NCBI RefSeq assembly: GCF_001275675.1 | Contig: NZ_LITM01000009.1 | Location: forward strand, 178,301-218,937 | Source of the DNA: Lysinibacillus sp. FJAT-14745 | Lineage (GTDB): Bacteria; Bacillota; Bacilli; Bacillales_A; Planococcaceae | DNA: 40,637 nt | Direction of reading: 5' to 3' | In this document: piece by piece, positions 8,435-18,172 of the stretch | How positions within the stretch are numbered: the stretch's first letter is position 1 | Layout: the number at the start of each line of letters is the position of its first letter | The notes under the pieces: model-generated | Databases searched by the model: none | Told to the model about the DNA's origin: nothing | The model's input: the letters and a program-made list of their open reading frames with translations, nothing else | Position numbers and translations under genes: made by a program

Positions 8435-9175
8435 ATGAAAAATGAACTCGAAGCAATCACTTTAAAAAACCTACAATCAGAAATAACACGTTTCTTTTTA
8501 GCCTATAAATTTGCCTTGCAAGAAATTGAAACGAAACTAAATATTTTACAAGAAGAGTTTAAGTTAATTCATGAATATAACCCGATAGAGCATATATCAA
8601 CTCGAGTAAAATCACCAAAAAGTATATTATCGAAAATCCAGAAAAAGAACCTTAAGACAAATGTCGAAGTGATTCGTGAAAACATTCGTGATATTGCGGG
8701 TGTGCGAATTACTTGCTCCTTTGTAGAGGATATTTATAAAGTAAGTGCCATGCTACAGGCGCAAAATGATATTGAAGTTGTGGATGTTAAGGATTATATT
8801 AAATCCCCAAAGGAGAATGGCTATCGAAGCTTGCATCTAATTATAAAAATCCCAATTTTTATGTCCGATCGTGTAGAAAGTGTTTATACAGAAATTCAAA
8901 TTCGTACAATTGCAATGGACTTCTGGGCTAGCCTTGAACATAAAATCTATTACAAATACAACAAGGAAGTACCTGAACATATACGTTTGGAATTGAAGGA
9001 AGCTGCCATTCAAGCAGCTGAACTGGATCGAAAAATGGAACGACTAAATGAAGAAATAAATATTCTAAAAGCGGCTGAAGAAGAGACGTCATTAGAAGCA
9101 ATGCCTATTGCTTATTTAGCACAATATCTATCTCAACTACCACTTGGTTATTCTTCTGAGGATGACCAAGACTAA
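8435..9175 (+). CDS. sasA: Small alarmone synthetase SasA (RelP/YwaC type)
   Basis: A synthetase-only (p)ppGpp enzyme that transfers pyrophosphate from ATP to GDP/GTP, usually under transcriptional stress control. The 246 residues have no HD hydrolase, TGS or ACT domain. Landmarks match B. subtilis YwaC more closely than YjbM: YKFALQEIETK, NPIEHISTRVKS, RDIAGVRITCSF, VKDYIKSPKENGYRSLHLII, EIQIRTIAMDFWASLEHKIYYK. A charged helical C-terminus follows. The AAAGGA site is 12 bases from this ATG but well placed for another ATG at 8428 that opens a 5-codon frame ending at 8445. Initiation may involve that micro-frame. The gene stands alone, followed by a terminator. Confidence 0.93.
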   Translation: MKNELEAITLKNLQSEITRFFLAYKFALQEIETKLNILQEEFKLIHEYNPIEHISTRVKSPKSILSKIQKKNLKTNVEVIRENIRDIAGVRITCSFVEDIYKVSAMLQAQNDIEVVDVKDYIKSPKENGYRSLHLIIKIPIFMSDRVESVYTEIQIRTIAMDFWASLEHKIYYKYNKEVPEHIRLELKEAAIQAAELDRKMERLNEEINILKAAEEETSLEAMPIAYLAQYLSQLPLGYSSEDDQD

Positions 9176-9186
9176 TCTCTCGATAT

Positions 9187-9219
9187 AAAAGGATGCCAAA
9201 GTAATTTTGGCATCCTTTC
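9187..9219. terminator. Bidirectional terminator between sasA and yrrB
   Basis: AAAGGATGCCAAA pairs with TTTGGCATCCTTT around a short loop, with A- and T-runs on the two sides. It serves both convergent genes. Confidence 0.85.
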
Positions 9220-9234
9220 TCTATTATGAGTTAT

Positions 9235-9894
9235 TTAGTTAAAGCGCTGTGCAATCATATCGTAAATATAACGCGCTTGGTCGTATTCTGGCTGTAATGT
9301 AAAGGCTTGTTTTAGATGGTACATAGCATCTTCTGTTTGCTCAGTAGATACCGCATATAGTACTCCTAAATTATAATGTGCATCTGCATTATTCCAATCC
9401 TGTTCGATCAAATAGTCTAATTCCTTTTTGCCTTCTTTGTACATTTCAAGCGCACATAGCACGATGGCATATGCTAGACGAATTTGTGTATCTTCTGGTG
9501 CAAGCTCTGAAGCTCGTTGTAAATATGGCAGTGCAAGTTTCGGATTTTCCATTCGCTCAAAGCATTTGCCTATCATATAATACACATCTGCGCCTTCAAT
9601 TTTATGTTTTAGTGCTTGCTCATAAAGCTTTACTGCCTCCGCACATCGTTCCGCATTAAAATATAAATTTGCTAAACCGTAATAAGCAGTTGCTGCCGTT
9701 TCATCAACAGTGATTGCTTTTTGGAAAAATCGCTCTGCACGTTCAGTATCCTCTAAAACTGCTAAGAGATTTCCGAAATTCACATAACCAATTGGGTTTT
9801 TAGGCTCTGCTTCAATTGCTTGTGTAAAAAGTTGTGCAGCATCCTCGTAGCGCTTTTCTTGAAACGCTTGAATGCCCTTCTCGTTATAATTCAT
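9235..9894 (-). CDS. yrrB: Tetratricopeptide-repeat protein YrrB
   Basis: A 219-residue soluble protein made almost wholly of about six 34-residue TPR units. Typical positions are visible (GYVNFGNLLAVLEDTERAERFFQKAI; AYYGLANLYFNAERCAEAVKLYEQAL; DAHYNLGVLYAVSTEQTEDAMYHLKQAF). TPR solenoids bind partner proteins. The gene follows mnmA as in B. subtilis, where YrrB has been linked to tRNA modification or complex assembly, but the partner cannot be read here. GAGGTGA precedes the ATG. The 82-base gap to mnmA contains a long hairpin that could attenuate read-through. Confidence 0.88.
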   Translation of the reverse strand: MNYNEKGIQAFQEKRYEDAAQLFTQAIEAEPKNPIGYVNFGNLLAVLEDTERAERFFQKAITVDETAATAYYGLANLYFNAERCAEAVKLYEQALKHKIEGADVYYMIGKCFERMENPKLALPYLQRASELAPEDTQIRLAYAIVLCALEMYKEGKKELDYLIEQDWNNADAHYNLGVLYAVSTEQTEDAMYHLKQAFTLQPEYDQARYIYDMIAQRFN

Positions 9895-9916
9895 TGTTTT
9901 TCTTCACCTCTATGTA

Positions 9917-9973
9917 GCGAAAGACTGCCTAAACTCTATACGCTTTAGGAAAGAGTATAAGCAGTCTTTTCGC
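9917..9973 (-). terminator. Hairpin between mnmA and yrrB (possible attenuating terminator)
   Basis: GCGAAAGACTGC (9917-9928) pairs with GCAGTCTTTTCGC (9961-9973) with further partial pairing inside. The T-run after the stem on the minus strand is short, so read-through into yrrB is likely. Confidence 0.45.
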
Positions 9974-9976
9974 AAA

Positions 9977-12297
<2,321 letters not shown>

Positions 12298-12323
12298 GTT
12301 GAAAACTCCTTTGTACGAAAAGC

Positions 12324-12370
12324 GCTAAAGATCTGTCTCCCTGCCTCAAGCTAGAGAGCTATGCTTTAGC
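12324..12370 (-). terminator. Stem-loop between cymR and the desulfurase gene
   Basis: GCTAAAG (12324-12330) pairs with CTTTAGC (12364-12370), with a large internal loop. It may be a partial terminator or a processing site. Weak evidence. Confidence 0.3.
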
Positions 12371-12376
12371 CTAATT

Positions 12377-12796
12377 TTAAATATAGAACATATAGCCTTC
12401 TGCTACATTTTCTTCAGTATATTGTGCTAGATCCTCAATTGTCGTTGTATCTAATACATTTTTCACAGCATCACGAATGCGGAGCCATAACTCTCGTTGA
12501 GGTGCTTCTTCATTTTCAATACCTTCTACTGGTTGAATTGGACCCTCTAACACACTAATAACATTTGCAGCCGAAATTTCACTTGGTGGATTTGCTAGCA
12601 TATACCCACCATATGCACCGCGTACACTTTTCACTAAGCCAGAATTACGTAATGGCGAAACCAACTGCTCTAAGTATGCCTCAGAAAGCTCCTTTTCAGC
12701 AGCGATTTTGCGTAGTGGAATAGGTCCTTCTCCATAATGCTTTGCTAATTCAATCATAATCGTTAGCCCATAACGGCCCTTTGTAGAAATTTTCAT
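12377..12796 (-). CDS. cymR: CymR, Rrf2-family repressor of cysteine metabolism
   Basis: A winged-helix Rrf2 regulator that, in B. subtilis, works with CysK to repress cystine and methionine-to-cysteine genes. At 139 residues it is nearly superimposable on the Bacillus protein: MKISTKGRYGLTIMIELAK, LSEAYLEQLVSPLRNSGLVKSVRGAYGGYML, RELWLRIRDAVKNVLD, EGYMFYI end. It has no cysteine, so it cannot hold an iron-sulfur cluster like IscR, matching CymR. It heads the desulfurase-mnmA-yrrB unit and is divergent from rarA. The shared 187-base gap contains mirror-image promoters. Confidence 0.95.
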   Translation of the reverse strand: MKISTKGRYGLTIMIELAKHYGEGPIPLRKIAAEKELSEAYLEQLVSPLRNSGLVKSVRGAYGGYMLANPPSEISAANVISVLEGPIQPVEGIENEEAPQRELWLRIRDAVKNVLDTTTIEDLAQYTEENVAEGYMFYI

Positions 12797-12836
12797 TTAA
12801 TCACCCTCAAATAGTCTAGTCAAAAATACTACCAAC

Positions 12837-12896
12837 AGTATATCATAATCTCCTCTCGAAGAACTCGGAAATACTCTCGGGAGGTTATGATATACT
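12837..12896. promoter_or_regulatory. Mirror-image divergent promoters of cymR and rarA
   Basis: A 12-bp perfect inverted repeat (AGTATATCATAA at 12837, TTATGATATACT at 12885-12896), extended imperfectly inward by CTCC/GGAG, surrounds about 20 bases. Each arm contains an extended -10 (TGATATACT) pointing outward. The cymR -10 is at 12837-12842 and the rarA -10 at 12891-12896. No clear -35 is seen for either. The symmetry could also be a shared operator. Confidence 0.6.
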
Positions 12897-12983
12897 ATAA
12901 ATTGCGCATTAGTATAGTTAGTCAAAATACTATTAACGCTTCATTAGAAGCACAAAAAAAACAGTTGAAAGGGGGAATTTTTA

Positions 12984-14273
12984 ATGCATAACGAACCACT
13001 CGCTTATCGCATGCGTCCTTTAACCCTTGAAGAGATTGTAGGACACCAAGATTTTATCGGTCCTAACACCGCTCTTTATAAAATGATTCAAAATGAGCAT
13101 GTTCCATCTATGCTACTATACGGTGAGCCAGGTATCGGTAAAACGTCAATAGCGAATGCCTTAGCAGGGAGCTCGAAGCTTCCCTTTTTCGCACTGAATG
13201 CTACTCGCGCTGGTAAAAAGGACGTTGAGGATATTGTACAGGAAGCTCGAATATCTGGGAAAGTCCTTCTTTTTTTGGATGAAATTCATCGTTTTAATAA
13301 ATTACAACAAGATGCTTTGTTACCACATGTTGAAAACGGTTCAATCGTGTTAATTGGAGCTACGACGGAAAATCCGTACCATGATGTTAATCCCGCTATC
13401 CGCTCACGTTGCGGAGAAATATATCAACTAAAACGTTTAACGAAAGAAAATATAATCGAACTTATAAAAAAAGCACTTTCTGATGATAAACGGGGGCTAG
13501 GTAAACATCATTTTGTATTAACAGATCATCAAATTGAGCAAATTGCTGAAGCAGCTAATGGTGACGCACGGAAAGCATTAACCTTGCTTGAATCGATTTA
13601 TTATGCAAGTGATGAAGTAGACGGTCAAACAATTGCTGCTGATCATATCATTGAGCATCTTATCAGCAGAATTGGCGTTTATGGTGATAAAAAAGGCTCT
13701 CATTTTTATAATTTGCTATCTGCATTACAAAAATCAGTTCGTGGAAGTGATACGAATGCAGCATTGTATTATTTAGCTCATTTATTGGAAACAGGTGATT
13801 TAGTAGCTGTTAGTCGACGTTTACTTGTTATGGCATATGAAGATATAGGCCTTGCTAATCCTGATGTAGGGCCTCATATGCTTGCTGCTGTACAGGCGGC
13901 TGAGCGTTTAGGGCTACCCGAGGCGCGTATTCCGCTTGCAAGTGCTGTTATTGAAATGTGCCTTGCATCCAAATCCAATTCTGCAATTATAGCTATCGAT
14001 GCCGCCATTGCTAGCATTCATGAAGGAAAAACAGGCGATATTCCACATCATCTACGCGATGCTCATTATGAAGGGGCAAAAGATTTAGGTCATGTAGGTT
14101 ATCAATATCCCCATAACAGCCCTATTGGAACATTCGGTGGCTGGGTAGACCAGCAATATTTACCCGATGAGCTTGTGGGCACCGAATTTTATAAACCAGT
14201 TGTTGCAGGTGAAGAAAAACGAATGGCAGGAATCTACGAAAAGCTTAAATCTTTTCATAAAGATAAAAAGTAA
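12984..14273 (+). CDS. rarA: Replication-associated recombination protein RarA (MgsA/YrvN)
   Basis: An AAA+ ATPase related to clamp loaders that acts at stalled or gapped replication forks. Of 429 residues, the N-terminal AAA domain has Walker [10 protein letters not shown] at 47-55, Walker [11 protein letters not shown] ending near 102, sensor 1 GATTEN and an arginine-finger region [16 protein letters not shown]. The C-terminal tetramerisation part includes [11 protein letters not shown] and the typical end with PHHLRDAHY and YKYPH-like [13 protein letters not shown] after AAAGGGGG. The neighbourhood with cymR and tcdA matches Bacillus, but three unrelated genes are inserted between rarA and tcdA. 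Confidence 0.95.
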   Translation: MHNEPLAYRMRPLTLEEIVGHQDFIGPNTALYKMIQNEHVPSMLLYGEPGIGKTSIANALAGSSKLPFFALNATRAGKKDVEDIVQEARISGKVLLFLDEIHRFNKLQQDALLPHVENGSIVLIGATTENPYHDVNPAIRSRCGEIYQLKRLTKENIIELIKKALSDDKRGLGKHHFVLTDHQIEQIAEAANGDARKALTLLESIYYASDEVDGQTIAADHIIEHLISRIGVYGDKKGSHFYNLLSALQKSVRGSDTNAALYYLAHLLETGDLVAVSRRLLVMAYEDIGLANPDVGPHMLAAVQAAERLGLPEARIPLASAVIEMCLASKSNSAIIAIDAAIASIHEGKTGDIPHHLRDAHYEGAKDLGHVGYQYPHNSPIGTFGGWVDQQYLPDELVGTEFYKPVVAGEEKRMAGIYEKLKSFHKDKK

Positions 14274-14298
14274 TACATTACTATTATGTTTTCCCCTG

Positions 14299-14344
14299 AA
14301 AATAGGGCACTTCAATTTTAACAAGAAGCGCCTTATTTTCTTTT
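14299..14344 (+). terminator. Terminator after rarA
   Basis: AAATAGGGCACTTC pairs with GAAGCGCCTTATTT (G-U pairs allowed) over an AT-rich loop, followed by TTCTTTT. Confidence 0.75.
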
Positions 14345-14380
14345 ATCTTGTAACTAAAAACAGGACTGACTGCTAAGCAA

Positions 14381-15097
14381 TCACCCTGTAAAAGTTGCCT
14401 TATTTGTTGTATAGCGCTTATTGTAAAATTGGTTTAATGTATCTTCCACATTTCTCATCGACGGTAAGTTAGTCGTTTCTTTCTGCTCTATATCTTTTTC
14501 GATATCATGTAAATGATGAAGAAAATTGTAGGTTTGATAGAGCAGACTAGCAAATTCCTGGGCGTTCTCACGTACTTCAAAGCGAATTGCTTTTACAGCA
14601 ATTGCTTGACCAATTGACTGCTCTCTTGACGGAGAGGTTTGATCATCTACATGATCATCTGTAGTTCTATATAATAATTTTAATGCCTCATAAACTTCCT
14701 TGTTATTACTAAACCGTTCCTTTATCCACAGCAAGACAAATTGTAATAGGACAATGGCATAAATAAGTGACAGACGTTCATCTCCGAAAGATTTTTTCGA
14801 CAAACGTTTAAAGTATTCCGCTTGTGTTACCAGTTCGAATATGATCAAACGAATTGGATACAGGAGCGCATGTCCACTGTTGATATATAATTTTTCTTGA
14901 TCTTTATACATAGCCAACCAAAAATCCTTCACTAATGAGATGGTTTTTCTTGTCGAGAGAGCTAATTGACATTGGATAAGCTCATGTTCAAGTGTTGATT
15001 GTATAAGCTGCTGAAATAAAACTTCCTCATCCTCACTTACTAATAAGAGTGGTTTTTCTAATTTCGACAAATCGATTTCGATACCGTTTATTAACAT
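14381..15097 (-). CDS. Hypothetical protein, 238 residues
   Basis: I do not recognise this protein. The ATG at 15097 is preferred: AAGGGG sits 7 bases upstream, and an in-frame GTG 18 bases earlier overlaps that site. The sequence starts MLINGIEIDLSKLEKPLLLV, is largely helical and lacks a signal peptide. One hydrophobic stretch (LSLIYAIVLLQFVLLWI, about 110-126) might be a buried helix or membrane-associated. His/Asp clusters (DDHVDD; NFLHHLHDIEKDIEQ) are notable. It is the last of three unknown minus-strand genes inserted between rarA and tcdA. Each of the three has its own ribosome site and sizeable gaps, so a single operon is not certain. Confidence 0.75.
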   Translation of the reverse strand: MLINGIEIDLSKLEKPLLLVSEDEEVLFQQLIQSTLEHELIQCQLALSTRKTISLVKDFWLAMYKDQEKLYINSGHALLYPIRLIIFELVTQAEYFKRLSKKSFGDERLSLIYAIVLLQFVLLWIKERFSNNKEVYEALKLLYRTTDDHVDDQTSPSREQSIGQAIAVKAIRFEVRENAQEFASLLYQTYNFLHHLHDIEKDIEQKETTNLPSMRNVEDTLNQFYNKRYTTNKATFTG

Positions 15098-15510
15098 TGC
15101 ATAGCCCCTTCCCACAAATTCTTACAACATTGAATAAACATTATTCATCACCATAACGTAGAGTTGATTGTCGTTGCAATTGACACTCCAATCAATTTAT
15201 ACATTTTAACAAATGATGATGATTCATAAACCTCGCACATGTATTTTCAATTTTCTAACTATATTTCGACAAAAATCTATAAATTCCTTTTAAGAAAAAA
15301 GTCCTTTTAAAATTACGTACAACAAAATTTCAACACTACTATAACTACTAATCTCTTAACATTAACAAAAAAATCTGCAAAACTTTAAGAATTGGAAACC
15401 CAATCCCTCTCACAAAAAGTGTTGTAAGGATTGGTGGATCAACCGCAAAAAGTAAGCAGACTCTAGACTGTTATTCTATTTTATGAAAGTGATGATAAAT
15501 CACGTCTAAA
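15098..15510. other. AT-rich gap with a repeat fragment and a weak hairpin
   Basis: No gene is seen. At 15141-15180 there is a degraded fragment of the dispersed family that carries CATCACCATAAC...GTTGATT. At 15402-15436 CCAATCC pairs with GGATTGG and could be a weak terminator for the gene ending at 15511. Confidence 0.5.
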
Positions 15511-16071
15511 TTATTTCGTAATTTCATTATCAACAAATACTTTAAATTGTTGCAAGCATTGTTTGACGGCACCTTTTTGTTCAAGGACTGCATTTCGTAG
15601 CGATACTGTTTTCTCTTCATCCCCTACGACTTCACTATAAAGTGCAAAAATTGCTGATAATAATTGTTCATTCTCTTCTTGGTCAATGCTAGGTAAAGAA
15701 TAGGCAGCAATCGTTAATAATTGCTCAACTTTTTCAGGTGTTTTTTGTAACTCATTGGATGAATAATAAGTTGATGCCGCTAAAAAGTAGCAAAGCTTTG
15801 CACAACAATCTATAAACAAATGCCAATATGTATTGGCACTTGGTAATTCACCCGCACTATTGTTTAGATATTCTTTATAAAATGTTGTAGCTTGTGTATA
15901 TAAAGGATTTAGTCCTTTCATAGCCTTTGGATAATTATTAGATGTATCCAAATAATCAAATACAATATCATTCATTTTCTCTTGAAGCTTTACAATGTCT
16001 AAATGATCACGAATTACTTGAATTTCCATTTTACCACTCTCCGATGTTGTCATTTGTTTTCTAAACGTCAT
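15511..16071 (-). CDS. Hypothetical protein, 186 residues
   Basis: Unrecognised. The ATG at 16071 follows AGGGGAG at 5 bases; the longer in-frame start 33 bases upstream has no such site. The product is cytoplasmic and helical, with a Cys pair in HLFIDCCAKLCYFLAAS (three Cys within seven residues) and an acidic segment (SIDQEENEQ, VVGDEEK). No known motif, signal or membrane helix is clear. Its tone (helical, Gln/Tyr-rich, similar size) is like the neighbour at 14381, but I see no alignment between the two. Function unknown. Confidence 0.72.
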   Translation of the reverse strand: MTFRKQMTTSESGKMEIQVIRDHLDIVKLQEKMNDIVFDYLDTSNNYPKAMKGLNPLYTQATTFYKEYLNNSAGELPSANTYWHLFIDCCAKLCYFLAASTYYSSNELQKTPEKVEQLLTIAAYSLPSIDQEENEQLLSAIFALYSEVVGDEEKTVSLRNAVLEQKGAVKQCLQQFKVFVDNEITK

Positions 16072-16172
16072 TCCTACTCCCCTAAGCAGTCCTGCACATT
16101 CCAAACAAACTGATTTATTATCTATTGGATTTATTAAAATTATAGCAATAAACCAAATAAAGAGGTGGGCAC

Positions 16173-16223
16173 ATGAAAAAAATAAGGCAATTTAGTGAAT
16201 TAATAGCATTTTTGAACACGTAA
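16173..16223 (+). CDS. Possible 16-residue peptide
   Basis: ATG preceded by AGAGGTG at 5 bases opens a 16-codon frame (MKKIRQFSELIAFLNT) ending in TAA. It lies on the plus strand between two minus-strand unknown genes. The only support is the good ribosome site and the amphipathic look, so it may be chance or a remnant. Confidence 0.25.
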   Translation: MKKIRQFSELIAFLNT

Positions 16224-16243
16224 GACGAACGATTTTGGTAGAA

Positions 16244-16633
16244 TTATATTCTTTGTACATAATCATCAAATAAAGAGTGCTCTTTCGTTCGATCAACAAT
16301 TTCGATAATACTTCCTTGTGCATATTTTTTTATTCTTTTTTGTGGTATATAAAAATAGGCAGTGTTTGTAATTAACCACTCACTAAGCGTTAGTTCACTA
16401 CCTGGTTGTTGATTTGTCAATATATGTTTATGTCGAAGTATATCCGCCATTTTGTAAAAACCATCTGATAGCTCGAAAGCTGAAACATCAAAATTAAAAA
16501 TAGGGCTAACAACCTGGCCAACATCAAAAATGTGTATTGTTTGCCCTTCTTCATCGATAGCTAATTCTACTGTGCTAATTTCATCGAATAGATTTAAGCC
16601 CCTATATTCCATTTGATAGATTTTCTCCATCAT
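16244..16633 (-). CDS. Hypothetical protein, 129 residues
   Basis: Unrecognised. AGGAGG lies 6 bases before a double ATG (16633 or 16630), so expression is likely. The predicted protein is mixed beta/alpha, acidic and soluble (VELAIDEEGQTIHIFDVGQVVSPIFNFDVSAFELSDGFYKMADILRHK). The C-terminus is more basic (YIPQKRIKKYAQGS). It is the first of three unknown genes in the block separating rarA from tcdA. No domain assignment is possible by eye. Confidence 0.72.
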   Translation of the reverse strand: MMEKIYQMEYRGLNLFDEISTVELAIDEEGQTIHIFDVGQVVSPIFNFDVSAFELSDGFYKMADILRHKHILTNQQPGSELTLSEWLITNTAYFYIPQKRIKKYAQGSIIEIVDRTKEHSLFDDYVQRI

Positions 16634-16767
16634 AAAACGCCTCCTATTATAGGTTCTACAGCAAATGTTGGAGGAGTCATAATGCGTCTCTTCAACATAA
16701 ATTGAAGAGATATCCTAATAAATATCGTAGACCCCTTTTTTGTAATGTTCCTATTGTAACATAGAAA

Positions 16768-16798
16768 AAGCAGCTGTCTTCAATCGAGACAGCCGCTT
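16768..16798 (-). terminator. Terminator downstream of tcdA
   Basis: On the minus strand AAGCGGCTGTCT pairs with AGACAGCTGCTT around a 7-base loop and is followed by TTTTT. It sits about 190 bases beyond the tcdA stop, after the 21-bp array. Confidence 0.75.
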
Positions 16799-16810
16799 CC
16801 ATAAGATGGA

Positions 16811-16850
16811 CCATCACCATAACTGAGGGTGATTTTCGTTCCGCTTTTTT
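16811..16850. repeat. Fragment of the dispersed TTGATTTCCGTTCC family
   Basis: CATCACCATAACTGAGGGTGATTTTCGTTCCG resembles, with small changes, sequences near 15141, 27041, 29502, 38755 and 39553. It directly abuts the 21-bp array. Confidence 0.65.
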
Positions 16851-16976
16851 TTATCGAGAAACTATTTGAGTTTATCGATAAATATTGTTAATTTATCGAT
16901 GAAAGTTTTGAATTTATTACCCAATTTTTTGGATTTATCGCCTAACTTGTTATATTTATCGACATAACAGATTTTT
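16851..16976. repeat. Array of six units phased at exactly 21 bp (TTATCG type)
   Basis: TTATCG (one variant TTATTA) begins at 16851, 16872, 16893, 16914, 16935 and 16956, every spacing being 21. Unit interiors drift but keep an A/T-rich AANTTTTTGAAT-like tail. The array lies just beyond the tcdA stop, in the transcribed tail before the terminator. Confidence 0.85.
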
Positions 16977-16986
16977 CAAAGTTGTT

Positions 16987-17748
16987 TTAACCTTGTACAC
17001 GTGTAATTTTTACATCTTTTAAGATTGTATTCACAACCCAGCTTGCTGCAATTAAGCCTGCTACTGAAGGAACAAAGGCATTGGAAGATGGAGGCATTTT
17101 AGCTTTACGGATAGCTGCATCCGGTTTTCCGACGTGCTCCACTACATCTGGACGAACTACGATAGGACTCTCATCTGAGAACACAACCGTTACTCCTTTA
17201 TGAATACCATCCTTACGTAATTTCGTACGAATTACTTTAGCCAATGGGTCTGTGTGCGTTTTGGAAATATCTGCAATTTTGAAACGGGTTGGATCCATTT
17301 TATTGGCTGCACCCATACTAGATATCATTGGAATATTACGCTTTAGACATTCCTTCATAATATGAATTTTATACATCACTGTATCACTTGCATCAATGAC
17401 ATAATCTATGCCTTGGGCAAAAAATTCCTCATATGTTTCCTCCGTGTAAAACATGTGCATATCAATTACTTCACATTGTGGATTAATATCAGCAATACGC
17501 TCTTTCATAACACCTGACTTAGATTTTCCGACCGTGGAAAGATAGGCAACTAATTGACGATTAACATTCGTAATATCTACATTATCCTTATCCACCAAAA
17601 TAATGCGGCCAATACCACTTCGTGCACATGCCTCAGCAGCAAATGAACCTACACCACCTACACCAAGAATGGCTACCGTTGTATTTTTTAATTTTTCGAG
17701 TCCCTCTGTTCCTATTGCGAGCTCATTACGTGAAAATTGATGTAACAT
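16987..17748 (-). CDS. tcdA: tRNA threonylcarbamoyladenosine dehydratase TcdA (YrvM/CsdL)
   Basis: An E1-like (ThiF/MoeB) enzyme that uses ATP to cyclise t6A37 of ANN-decoding tRNAs to ct6A. The nucleotide-binding site VAILGVGGVGSFAAEA covers about 25-40. VDKDNVDITNVNRQL is the E1 signature, and the family segments YVIDASDTVMYKIHI and SSMGAANKMDPTRFKIADISKTHTDPLAK are present. The 253 residues are typical of the Bacillus form. ATG after GGAG. It is in its usual neighbourhood (aspS/6S RNA on one side, rarA on the other), although both junctions have been enlarged by insertions. Confidence 0.94.
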   Translation of the reverse strand: MLHQFSRNELAIGTEGLEKLKNTTVAILGVGGVGSFAAEACARSGIGRIILVDKDNVDITNVNRQLVAYLSTVGKSKSGVMKERIADINPQCEVIDMHMFYTEETYEEFFAQGIDYVIDASDTVMYKIHIMKECLKRNIPMISSMGAANKMDPTRFKIADISKTHTDPLAKVIRTKLRKDGIHKGVTVVFSDESPIVVRPDVVEHVGKPDAAIRKAKMPPSSNAFVPSVAGLIAASWVVNTILKDVKITRVQG

Positions 17749-17769
17749 CCTTACACTCTCCGTCTATTG

Positions 17770-17960
17770 AATTTTGATCCTGCTTTAGCGGGCAGTAATT
17801 TATCTATACCGAAAGCGATGCGTCAGCAACAAATGTTTTATCTGTGCGAAAGCGAAGCGTCAGCAACAAGACTCCCACCTCAAAAGAAATTAGGAGGATA
17901 AACTGCCTGTACAAACCTGATTGGTGATCAGCGGTGGATAAAGTCTCCCACTGATTACTT
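17770..17960. repeat. Composite intergenic repeat with two GAAAGCG-type units
   Basis: The 424-base gap 17749-18172 holds no gene. GGGCAGTAATTTATC (from 17790) is roughly inverted by GATAAACTGCCTG (about 17897-17909). Inside lie two copies of the short unit, with GAAAGCG at 17811 and 17848 (period 37). Beyond, GATCAGCGGTGG and CCCACTGAT form another hairpin (about 17927-17956). The rest is AT-rich and unremarkable. Confidence 0.65.
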
Positions 17961-18122
17961 TATTAGTAAACCTAGTTATATACTAAGATAAAATCAAACT
18001 TATCTTACATTTTATCACGATATTCATCAAGTAAAAATTATAACTAAAAAAATTAAGTATTCCTAATCAAATACTTTTTTAGTATGTAAAGTTTAAATGG
18101 AGCCCATTAATCTATATGTTTA

Positions 18123-18161
18123 TTTAGGCAATTGAATAAAGCGTAATCCAATTGCCTTTAG
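18123..18161 (-). terminator. Possible terminator of the kinase gene
   Basis: AGGCAATTG and CAATTGCCT pair around about 14 bases just past the kinase stop codon. The T-run on the minus strand is poor, so efficiency is doubtful. Confidence 0.45.
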
Positions 18162-18172
18162 TCTTATCACTT

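Noticed and set aside
16851-16976. CRISPR array
   Set aside because: The units are 21 bp in total with no conserved long repeat and no separate spacers; only six bases are conserved. No cas gene is nearby.
17749-18172. A riboswitch before tcdA or the kinase gene
   Set aside because: The hairpins here match dispersed repeats in style and lie downstream, not upstream, of the kinase gene; no known riboswitch motif was recognised.
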